A stretch of 6,061 bases of DNA from Dehalococcoidia bacterium (GCA_004377135.1 SOHS01000131.1:1-6061), one strand, 5' to 3'. Positions 1 to 5,888 are shown, numbered from the stretch's first letter. Program-made: numbers and translations. The notes: generated by a model not told the origin, from the sequence alone.

Positions 1-132
1 GGTTGGTGGTTTATTTTCTAAGAGTTTTTATTACATTGGGTTCGGGGGCAGATGAGAGAATTCCTTATGATGCCACCATTGTGTGACCATCTTGTCAGCT
101 AAATTGGACCTACCACGAGTTGATATTCTGGC

Positions 133-173
133 AAAAGAAAGGGGCCAGTTACCTTGTGGGATACCCGACCCCT
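133..173 (-). terminator. Probable intrinsic terminator after the last response regulator gene
   Basis: Minus-strand AGGGGTC (173-167) can pair with GGCCCCT (146-140), with one G-U pair, followed by TTCTTTT. It starts 37 nt after the TAG stop at 211. The 20-nt loop is long, though it contains a small GGG-TAT-CCC stem. Position and T-rich tail support a terminator; strength is uncertain. Confidence 0.5.
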
Positions 174-210
174 CTATGCCAATCAGACCTACTATTCTTT
201 TGTCGCAATT

Positions 211-1239
211 CTAACTAACCTGGCCTTTAGCGCTTACTTCTTCTTTGTGCAGGGATTCCCTGCGAGCAGATAGCTTGACTAACTTTCGCTCCAGGGCATC
301 CTGCATGAGTTGATCAAACTCACAGGTTGCGCATTGAAACACACGGGTGCAAAGCCGATAGGAAACATCGCCCTTGAGAGCATAACGACAGACCCTTTGA
401 GTTGCCGGCAGCCCCTTGAACCTCTCCAGAGCCTCATCGAGCTCCGACGCTTCACCAGTGGCTATTTTCTCCTGCATCATCTGGTCAAACTCGCAGGTGA
501 GGCAGTCATAGTCCCGGGTGCAGATCCTGTAAGAGACCACTCCCATCTTTGCCCAGACACACTCCTTGACCTTCGTTGCTTCTTCGACAGCACCCTCGTC
601 TTCAGGTACCTCAACCGCTGGCTGCACCAGTGCTTCCTTTGCCCTTCGGACCCAGATTCGAGTTTCTATGTGTCCTGGGGCGACCTGTAAAATGGACTGA
701 AATTCTCTTAGTGCCTCCTTATAGCGGCCTGCTTCGAAGTAAGCCTGGCCTTGCTCCAGGTGGGCAGGAATTTCCTCCTCAGTTATTGCTATAGCTTTCT
801 CAACCTCGACCTCCTCAACGACCGGGAGTTCCGCTGCGGTTTCCTCAACCTTACTCTCCTCAGGTTCTACCTTCACCTGAACGGGGCCGAGAACCTCCTG
901 AATTGCCCTCTCCAGTGCATCGGGGGCAAAGGGCTTTACTATGTAATCAATTGCTCCCATTTTCATTGCTTCCACTGCTGTTTCCACGGAAGGATAGGCG
1001 GTGATGACTATGCCCTTGATCTTCGGGTCTTTCTCCGTGGCTTCCTTCAATACCTCTAGCCCATCCTTTCCCGGCAGCCTCAGGTCAAGAACTGCGACAC
1101 CGAACTCTTTTTTCTCAATCTTCTCCAGCGCCTCTTCACCTTCTTCAGCAGTCTCTACTTCATAGCCTCCGTCCTTAAGCCAGTCCCTGAGCGATTCACG
1201 CATGATAGCTTCGTCTTCAACGATTAATACTGGTTTCAT
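211..1239 (-). CDS. Response regulator with receiver, TPR-like segment and duplicated four-cysteine module
   Basis: A 342-residue receiver protein with no DNA-binding or enzymatic output that I recognise. Receiver about 1-118: acidic E8/D9, phospho-acceptor D52, T80, K102. It shares AI.RESL.DWLKD and much else with the receiver of the preceding NtrC-type gene, so the two are paralogues likely served by the same kinase. Residues 121-157 are a Glu/Val-rich linker. Residues 158-205 look like a TPR hairpin (AYFEAGRYKEALREFQSIL). Then come two copies of a C-x12-C-x5-C-x2-C module (C227/240/246/249 and C284/297/303/306), each containing VSYR.CTR and ending CEFDQ.MQ, plausibly metal or Fe-S binding. 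The start at 1239 has GAAGGAGGTG six bases upstream; an in-frame ATG at 1287 also has a strong ribosome site and may be used. Expression probably comes from a sigma-54-type promoter at 1328-1313. The receiver assignment is firm; the function of the cysteine modules is unknown to me. Confidence 0.9.
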   Translation of the reverse strand: MKPVLIVEDEAIMRESLRDWLKDGGYEVETAEEGEEALEKIEKKEFGVAVLDLRLPGKDGLEVLKEATEKDPKIKGIVITAYPSVETAVEAMKMGAIDYIVKPFAPDALERAIQEVLGPVQVKVEPEESKVEETAAELPVVEEVEVEKAIAITEEEIPAHLEQGQAYFEAGRYKEALREFQSILQVAPGHIETRIWVRRAKEALVQPAVEVPEDEGAVEEATKVKECVWAKMGVVSYRICTRDYDCLTCEFDQMMQEKIATGEASELDEALERFKGLPATQRVCRYALKGDVSYRLCTRVFQCATCEFDQLMQDALERKLVKLSARRESLHKEEVSAKGQVS

Positions 1240-1245
1240 TTTTTT

Positions 1246-1255
1246 CACCTCCTTC
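1246..1255 (-). promoter_or_regulatory. Ribosome-binding site for the start at 1239
   Basis: GAAGGAGGTG, nearly a full anti-16S match, is six bases upstream of ATG 1239. The protein from this ATG begins MKPVLIVEDE, the normal first strand of a receiver domain, which is why this start is preferred. Confidence 0.75.
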
Positions 1256-1284
1256 TGTTGTTTTATTGGGATTGTTTGCTTATT

Positions 1285-1300
1285 CATTTTCGTCTCCTTC
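1285..1300 (-). promoter_or_regulatory. Upstream ribosome site and in-frame alternative start (ATG 1287)
   Basis: GAAGGAG (1300-1294) lies six bases before ATG 1287, which is in frame with the 1239 start and adds MNKQTIPIKQQKEVKK. The predicted sigma-54 transcript begins immediately before this site. Both starts look usable, so the protein may be 358 or 342 residues or exist as two forms. Confidence 0.5.
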
Positions 1301-1312
1301 ACCCTTTGGTGT

Positions 1313-1328
1313 TGCAATTTTCTTGCCA
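1313..1328 (-). promoter_or_regulatory. Sigma-54-type -24/-12 promoter of the cysteine-module response regulator
   Basis: The minus strand reads TGGCAAG-AAAA-TTGCA, against the consensus TGGCACG-N4-TTGCA: one mismatch, with GG and GC at exactly the required spacing. Transcription should start about 12 nt downstream, near G1302, giving a leader of about 15 nt that begins just before the GAAGGAG ribosome site. It lies between the operon terminator and the next gene, where a promoter is needed, and next to genes for a sigma-54-like factor and its activator. Confidence 0.75.
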
Positions 1329-1364
1329 AAATAAAAACGCTACCCGAAAATTCGGGTAGCGTTT
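1328..1364 (-). terminator. Strong intrinsic terminator ending the three-gene operon
   Basis: A perfect inverted repeat with 14-bp arms (1364-1351 and 1348-1335, AAACGCTACCCGAA on the plus strand) is followed on the minus strand by TTTTTATTTT ending at 1328. It begins 55 nt after the NtrC-type stop codon. It should separate the operon from the last gene, which then needs its own promoter. Confidence 0.88.
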
Positions 1365-1370
1365 GCTACC
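1355..1370 (-). promoter_or_regulatory. Alternative hairpin overlapping the terminator stem
   Basis: Minus-strand GGTAGC-AAAC-GCTACC (1370-1355) is a perfect 6-bp stem with a 4-nt loop. It uses the same GCTACC that forms the 5' arm of the terminator, so the two stems exclude each other. This is the geometry of an attenuator, though the terminator stem is much longer and should win unless something stabilises the first hairpin. Confidence 0.35.
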
Positions 1371-1405
1371 TAGGAGGACTAAAAATTTCTTATATCTTTG
1401 CTGCT

Positions 1406-1444
1406 TGTAAAGAAATTAATCACATATTGTCTAATTTCTTTACA
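1406..1444. promoter_or_regulatory. 13-bp-arm inverted repeat, candidate enhancer (UAS) for the downstream sigma-54 promoter
   Basis: TGTAAAGAAATTA (1406-1418) and TAATTTCTTTACA (1432-1444) are perfect inverted repeats separated by 13 bp, and they straddle the stop codon of the NtrC-type gene. Relative to the predicted start near 1302 they lie at about -104 to -142, the usual distance for NtrC-family binding sites. A partial third copy, AATTTCTT, is at 1384-1391. The arms are AT-rich with no T-tract following, so this is a poor terminator; an mRNA 3' stem is the main alternative. Confidence 0.5.
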
Positions 1445-2781
1445 GCGAAACTATACTCCTTAGCCTTGTTATAGAGTGTCATTCTACTGATTCCCAAGAT
1501 TCTGGCCGCCTCGCTATAATTCCCACCAGTTTTACGGAGGACATTCAAGACATGGTTTTTCTCTACTTCCTTCAGATTTTTCCCTGTTGAAGCTAAACGA
1601 ACCAATGACAGATTTTCCTGAGGCAGATCAGCAACTGTGATAAGGCTGTCTTTGGTCAGGATGACTGCTCTTTCAATAGCGTTTTCCAATTCACGAACAT
1701 TGCCGGGCCAGTCATAATCAAGCAGAAACTCCATAGCATCGGGGGAGAACCCGGTAACCTCTTTTCGATTCTCTGCGGTAAACTTGTTCAAGAAATGCTC
1801 AGCTAATAGAGGGATATCTTCTTTTCTTTCCCTCAAGTGAGGCAATTCAATGTTAACTACATTAAGTCGGTAATAAAGGTCTTCTCGGAATTCCTGCTTT
1901 TCTATAGCTTTTCTTAAGTCCTTGTTAGTCGCTGAAATAACTCTTAAATCAACCCTGATTGGCTCATTGCCACCGACGCGGGTAAATTCTTTTTCCTCTA
2001 AGACCCTTAACAGGTGTACCTGGATATTGGCACTCATCTCGCCGACTTCATCCAAAAAAATCGTCCCCCCATTAGCGAACTCGAATTTACCTTTCTTTTG
2101 AGTGTAAGCCCCGGTAAAAGAACCCTTCTCGTGACCAAACAGCTCACTTTCCAGGAGACTTTCTGGCAAAGCCGCACAACTGACGGCTATGAAGGGTTTG
2201 TTGTGACGACTGCTCTGTGAGTGGATGGCACGTGCTGCCAATTCCTTCCCTGTGCCGCTTTCACCTGTTATCAATACTGTGGCGTTGCTTTTGCCCACAA
2301 CCTTTATTAGCTCAATCAGCCGCTGCATCTTGGGACTCTTAGTAATGATATTCTCAAAGTGGTAACGGTCTTCCAATCTCTGACGCAGGGAGAGGTTTTC
2401 CTCAATTAGTTCCTGACGTTCAGCTAATTTCTTGACTAATAATTCAGCCCTCTCGGGGCAAAAAGGCTTCTCAATGTAATCGTAAGCCCCTTCCTTCATA
2501 GCGGTGATGGCGGTGGGAATGCTGGCATAAGCTGTGATGATAATAACCTCAATCCCGGGCTGCCTCGCTTTAGCCCTTTTCATCAACTCAATACCATCCA
2601 TCCCCGGCATTACCAGATCGGCAATCATGATAACTGGCTTCTCCCTCTCAATTACCCTTAACGCCTCTTGCCCGCTTTCTGCGGTAAAAACTTGATAGTC
2701 AGCATCCTTGAGCCAGTCGCCTAGCGACTCGCGGACAATAGCCTCATCATCAACCACGAGTATTTTAACCTTTTGCATCAT
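1420..2781 (-). CDS. NtrC-family sigma-54-dependent response regulator (receiver, AAA+, Fis-type HTH)
   Basis: A complete 453-residue bacterial enhancer-binding protein. The receiver (about 5-120) has the acidic pair D11/D12, phospho-acceptor D55, T83 and K105. The AAA+ domain (about 145-385) has Walker A GESGTGKE at 173-180, the sigma-54-contacting loop GSFTGA at 220-225, Walker B IFLDE at 241-245 and FREDLYYRL with arginines at 299 and 305. The C-terminal helix-turn-helix at about 419-441 is Fis-like (GNYSEAARILGISRMTLYNK). It should be phosphorylated by the kinase encoded just upstream and use ATP to open promoters bound by sigma-54, presumably the divergent factor of the same operon. The start ATG ATG overlaps the kinase stop by 17 nt and has AGGAG six bases before the first ATG, which suggests translational coupling. 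All catalytic motifs are intact. Its targets are not shown directly, but a candidate promoter lies just downstream. Confidence 0.96.
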   Translation of the reverse strand: MMQKVKILVVDDEAIVRESLGDWLKDADYQVFTAESGQEALRVIEREKPVIMIADLVMPGMDGIELMKRAKARQPGIEVIIITAYASIPTAITAMKEGAYDYIEKPFCPERAELLVKKLAERQELIEENLSLRQRLEDRYHFENIITKSPKMQRLIELIKVVGKSNATVLITGESGTGKELAARAIHSQSSRHNKPFIAVSCAALPESLLESELFGHEKGSFTGAYTQKKGKFEFANGGTIFLDEVGEMSANIQVHLLRVLEEKEFTRVGGNEPIRVDLRVISATNKDLRKAIEKQEFREDLYYRLNVVNIELPHLRERKEDIPLLAEHFLNKFTAENRKEVTGFSPDAMEFLLDYDWPGNVRELENAIERAVILTKDSLITVADLPQENLSLVRLASTGKNLKEVEKNHVLNVLRKTGGNYSEAARILGISRMTLYNKAKEYSFAVKKLDNM

Positions 2782-4711
2782 CGTGGGCTCCTAGATATAC
2801 GGTGAAAGTAGTTCCCTTTCCGACCTCGCTTTGAAACGTGACCTTTCCTTTGTGCCGCTCAACGATTCCGTAAACCACAGCTACCCCCAACCCTACCCCC
2901 TTGCCCTTCTCTTTGGTGGTGAAGAAGGGCGTGCCAAGCTTGTTTAGGTTCTCTTTGGGAATACCACAACCTGTATCCTCGACATCAACCGTAACTTGGC
3001 TGTCCATCACTGATGTACGGAGAGTCAGCTTACCCCCTTCAGGCATCGCCTGAATAGCATTCAGCGTGAGATTTGTAAATACCTGTTGAAGTTGGTCGAA
3101 ATCAGCCATAACCTTGGGTAAGGAAGTACTAAACTCTTTTACAACCTCAACGTTTTGAAGTTGAGCTTGATGGCCTACCATGGCCAAGACCTGTTCTATA
3201 ACCTGGTTGATATCCACAAGCCTCAACATCGGCTCGGTTTGTCGTGCAAAATCCAGGAGGTTTCGGATTATCTTCGAGCAACGGCTCACCTCCGATTCCA
3301 TCTTCGATAGGTAATCTAGAGATTCTTCCCTCCTAAAGGTGTCACCAGTTATTTTCTTTGCTAGCAACTTGGTGTACATCAGGACTCCGGCCAGAGGATT
3401 ATTGATTTCGTGAGCGATGGAGGCAGCCATCTGCCCCAGCGAGGTCATCTTTTCAATCCTGATGAATTCATCCTGAGTTCCTTGTAGTCTCTCGACCAGG
3501 TAAGGCCAGCACATCTGAATTTCAGCCACCCCCCGACAGACAGCTATAGCCAGTTCATGGCAAGAGTTGTAGCCGCAGGCTCCGCAGTTGACCTGGTCTT
3601 CGATCTTTAGCTTGTTAATCTGCCCCAGGATGCTGCTAATCTCATCCTCCTTAGGAATGGGTAACTCAGTATGACGGTCGGTGAATTTGCGGCTGAGGTC
3701 AATGCCAGCATATTTCTCGACGTCGCTCTGTGTTTGGGCCTTGTCTGCTTCCTCTAAAGCATAATCAACTATTAACCTTCTCCGTTCAAAAAGGCTTAGA
3801 TTGTTATCTATGGCAGGTCCAGCTATGCAACCCTGGCAGAAGAATATGTCCAGAAACTTGGTCTTGGTCTTGCCCTCAACAAACTCTCGAAGGCAGCTTA
3901 TGGCACGGTCAATACCTTCGGCTATAACAATTTCAGTTGATAGAATGTCTGCGGAAATCCCTGTTATCTTGAGTAAACCTCCAGGCACAGGCCATAAGCG
4001 ACCGAGGCTTGGTATGGGACCAGATAATTCCTCATCCTCTTCAGAAAGCGGTTCGATTCCCTTCGTCGCCAACATCTCGCTAAGTTCAGGGAAGGTCAGA
4101 ACAGCATCAATAACTCCCTTGACCATTTCATCCTCGCTTTCAGCTTTCTTGGCAACGCAGGGACCAATGAAGATCACTTTGGCCTCGGGATTATACTGCC
4201 ATTTAATAACTCTGCCCATAGCCACTGTAGGTGAGACGATGGGTGCCAGGTTATCTATTAGCTGAGGATAAAATTTCTCAATGAAAGAAACCATAGCTGG
4301 GCAGGCGGAGGAGATAACAGGCTTCTCTCTATTCTCCGTTAAAGATCGCCCGTACTCACAACAGACAAGTTCGGCACCAAAGGCAGTTTCCATTACCTCA
4401 TTGAATCCCAGCTTCTTCAAGGCAGAGACTATTTGCTTCGGCCTGATGCCTGGAAAAGCAGCCGGTAATGTGGAGGAAAGGATAGCAATCACCGGGGAAG
4501 GCTGTCCCAATAACTGCGATACGACATCTATGTCACTCCTGGCTTGTTTTGCTCCTATAGCGCATATGTTGAGACAGTAGCCACAAGCAACACATAGCTC
4601 ATCCATAACCCGCGCTATCCCTTCTTTCACTTTGATCGCCTTAACCGGACAACTACGAACGCAGGCATAGCACCCTTGGCATTGCTCTTCTATCGTAAAG
4701 ATAAAACCCAT
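2765..4711 (-). CDS. Redox-sensing histidine kinase with ferredoxin and [FeFe]-hydrogenase-like input domains
   Basis: A soluble sensor kinase of 648 residues with no membrane segment and no recognisable PAS domain. Domains in order: two [4Fe-4S] ferredoxin motifs (C11/14/17/21 and C40/43/46/50); a hydrogenase H-cluster-type domain (about 70-320); a four-cysteine Fe-S module of the RnfB type (C376/379/384 and C401); a HisKA domain with phospho-acceptor H434 in AHEINNPL; and a HATPase domain with N551, DTGCGIP at 579-585, PFFTTK at 595-600 and GKGVGLG at 603-609. The three H-cluster loops are recognisable but altered: SSACP at 134-138 (C137), GPCVAKK at 183-189 (C185, K188) and FCQGC at 291-295 (C292, C295). 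It resembles sensory [FeFe]-hydrogenase kinases rather than catalytic enzymes, so H2, CO or redox sensing is inferred. ATG 4711 has GGAGG six bases upstream; a GTG at 4759 would extend it 16 residues into the preceding gene. Its likely partners are the two neighbouring receivers. Confidence 0.9.
   Translation of the reverse strand: MGFIFTIEEQCQGCYACVRSCPVKAIKVKEGIARVMDELCVACGYCLNICAIGAKQARSDIDVVSQLLGQPSPVIAILSSTLPAAFPGIRPKQIVSALKKLGFNEVMETAFGAELVCCEYGRSLTENREKPVISSACPAMVSFIEKFYPQLIDNLAPIVSPTVAMGRVIKWQYNPEAKVIFIGPCVAKKAESEDEMVKGVIDAVLTFPELSEMLATKGIEPLSEEDEELSGPIPSLGRLWPVPGGLLKITGISADILSTEIVIAEGIDRAISCLREFVEGKTKTKFLDIFFCQGCIAGPAIDNNLSLFERRRLIVDYALEEADKAQTQSDVEKYAGIDLSRKFTDRHTELPIPKEDEISSILGQINKLKIEDQVNCGACGYNSCHELAIAVCRGVAEIQMCWPYLVERLQGTQDEFIRIEKMTSLGQMAASIAHEINNPLAGVLMYTKLLAKKITGDTFRREESLDYLSKMESEVSRCSKIIRNLLDFARQTEPMLRLVDINQVIEQVLAMVGHQAQLQNVEVVKEFSTSLPKVMADFDQLQQVFTNLTLNAIQAMPEGGKLTLRTSVMDSQVTVDVEDTGCGIPKENLNKLGTPFFTTKEKGKGVGLGVAVVYGIVERHKGKVTFQSEVGKGTTFTVYLGAHDDAKG
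2788..2792 (-). promoter_or_regulatory. Ribosome-binding site of the NtrC-type gene, inside the kinase coding end
   Basis: AGGAG sits six bases before ATG 2781 and inside the last codons of the kinase gene, whose TAA is at 2767-2765. The overlap suggests coupled translation of kinase and activator. A second ATG directly follows at 2778. Confidence 0.8.
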
Positions 4712-4717
4712 ACCTGT

Positions 4718-4722
4718 CCTCC
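4718..4722 (-). promoter_or_regulatory. Ribosome-binding site deciding the kinase start
   Basis: GGAGG lies six bases upstream of ATG 4711, in the 17-nt gap after the sigma-54-like gene's TAG stop. The alternative GTG at 4759 has no comparable site and would overlap the previous gene, so the ATG is preferred. Confidence 0.85.
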
Positions 4723-4728
4723 AGTTGT

Positions 4729-5832
4729 CTATTGCATAGCTGTTTTGTTCCTTTTCCACGCCGCCGCTATTTTTAGCTCCTCCCTTAGGCTTGCTACCGA
4801 GCGACGGGAAATAGAAACACCAAATTTTTGCTCAAGTTTGGCTCTAATCGCTTCGTCAGAGGGGAATTCCTCCTCTGTTTCAAGGAGTTGCTTGACTAGC
4901 TCCTTCCTAAACATTCTCGGCTGGGGAAAGAAATCCTTAAGAGCTTTCTCTTCACCCCCAGGCGTCTCAAGGCTTTTGCCGCTAATAGCGCGGCTAATCG
5001 AGCTTGGAACAAGCCCAATCCTTTCGGCTAGCTCCTTTTGGCTAAATGGCAGGAGAGCTTTGCCGTTACCAGATTCGAAATAGGGTGCTTGCTTTTCCAC
5101 AATTCCCTGCAGTATCCGAGTTACTGTGTCTTTACGGCTATTGATTAGTTCTAGCCTCTTAAATAGCTGCCTTATCTCCCTCCCCTCAGCGGTACTGAAA
5201 GCGCTATTCCCTTTCAATTCTTCAAATCTCTCATAATCAATCGAATATCTTCCCCGAGCATGAGAGGGTGAGTGATAGCCAATGACAAATCCCTCTGGCC
5301 TCTTTTCTATCGAAGCGACCTTGGAGTAGTAAATTCCACGTCCTAAACTAAGAGTAGAAGGGTGGTAAAACTCGCTCATAATGGAGAACTCATTAATGAG
5401 GTTGTTTACCTCCTCAACCTCTGGAAGCTCCAGATTGCACTCTTGAGCGACCTCTTCTACACTTACCCCAAGTTCAGGATATAAGAAATAGCGCTTAAAA
5501 TTCTCCAGCCCTATTTTTTGTATCTGGCGTACTATACTATCCTTGTCAGCTAAAAGGGATTCGATATCAAGAGTACCCGTGCCGGTAGAAATTTCTTCAT
5601 TAAGCTGATAAAAATGAGAAGAAAGATCCGTCTTAGGATATCTCTGATAGTGAATTATTCTCTCCTTCCGATATAACTTTTTAAACAAGGGGCTGCCTTC
5701 TGCCTCAATGATAAGCTTGTTGAACTCCTCTTCAGGCATTTCCAGCAAACTGGCCTGTTCCAGTCGGATAATCAACTTGAACTCTTGCCGTGCTTGCAAG
5801 GATTGCGTTTGTTGAATCTCCAGGCCACCCAT
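4729..5832 (-). CDS. Divergent, short sigma-54 (RpoN-like) RNA polymerase factor
   Basis: This looks like a compact sigma-54 factor, the subunit that directs RNA polymerase to -24/-12 promoters and needs an AAA+ activator. Read from ATG 5832 it has 367 residues; RpoN usually has about 450-500. Residues 5-49 resemble region I (glutamine/leucine rich, ending SPLF where RpoN has NPLL). The acidic region II is nearly absent. Residues 90-240 match the core-binding region. A helix-turn-helix at about 265-285 ends PSSISRAISGK, where RpoN has HESTVSRAT.K. FFP at 301-303 corresponds to the conserved FF. Residues 342-351, SRRSVASLRE, are a divergent RpoN box (consensus ARRTVAKYRE): both arginines and the final RE are kept, K and Y are lost. 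A GTG at 5850 would add six residues but lies across the promoter's -10 box, so I chose the ATG. It is the first gene of an operon with a kinase and a sigma-54 activator. The family call is firm; in vivo activity is inferred. Confidence 0.85.
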   Translation of the reverse strand: MGGLEIQQTQSLQARQEFKLIIRLEQASLLEMPEEEFNKLIIEAEGSPLFKKLYRKERIIHYQRYPKTDLSSHFYQLNEEISTGTGTLDIESLLADKDSIVRQIQKIGLENFKRYFLYPELGVSVEEVAQECNLELPEVEEVNNLINEFSIMSEFYHPSTLSLGRGIYYSKVASIEKRPEGFVIGYHSPSHARGRYSIDYERFEELKGNSAFSTAEGREIRQLFKRLELINSRKDTVTRILQGIVEKQAPYFESGNGKALLPFSQKELAERIGLVPSSISRAISGKSLETPGGEEKALKDFFPQPRMFRKELVKQLLETEEEFPSDEAIRAKLEQKFGVSISRRSVASLREELKIAAAWKRNKTAMQ

Positions 5833-5849
5833 TGTATAATAATTATACA
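5833..5849. promoter_or_regulatory. 17-bp palindrome across the -10 box and start site (candidate operator)
   Basis: Minus-strand TGTATAAT-T-ATTATACA is a perfect inverted repeat with 8-bp arms around one central base. It covers the -10 hexamer and the predicted transcription start, ending one base before the ATG. A repressor bound here would block polymerase. The sequence is AT-rich and the -10 box itself supplies much of the symmetry, so chance is possible. I do not know a regulator for it. Confidence 0.45.
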
Positions 5850-5871
5850 CTATAGGGGACTATATTGTCAA
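5842..5871 (-). promoter_or_regulatory. Sigma-70-type promoter of the sigma-54-like operon
   Basis: On the minus strand a perfect -35 TTGACA (5871-5866), an 18-bp spacer and a perfect -10 TATAAT (5847-5842) precede the gene. Counting from the -10, transcription should begin near A5835, about 3 nt before ATG 5832, which leaves no room for a ribosome-binding site. The mRNA is therefore predicted to be leaderless or nearly so. The match is seen directly; the start site is inferred. Confidence 0.85.
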
Positions 5872-5888
5872 GAAAATTTATATTTTAT

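Noticed and set aside
1..132. Possible RNA gene or gene fragment at the left edge (GGTTCG seen near 40)
   Set aside because: No tRNA cloverleaf, open frame or repeat could be built around it on either strand.
310..1059. Plus-strand open frames opposite the last response regulator (also 1202-1474, 2014-2220, 3730-4580, 4676-5083)
   Set aside because: They are antisense to genes with clear domains, have low-complexity or Leu/Cys/Ser-rich products with no recognisable motif, and lack convincing ribosome sites.
2107..2122. GSFTGA instead of GAFTGA in the activator loop
   Set aside because: Serine at the second position is common in functional sigma-54 activators, so it is not evidence of lost activity.
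2225..2239. TGGCACGTGCTGCCA, partly sigma-54-like and palindromic
   Set aside because: It lies inside the AAA+ coding region, has no TTGC at the needed spacing, and the 5-bp arms are within chance expectation.
4712..4759. GTG-started 16-residue extension of the kinase
   Set aside because: It overlaps the preceding gene and lacks a ribosome site, while ATG 4711 has GGAGG at ideal spacing and begins right before the ferredoxin domain.
5833..5850. GTG 5850 start of the sigma-54-like protein
   Set aside because: The extra codons fall on the -10 box and upstream of the predicted transcription start, so they are unlikely to be transcribed.
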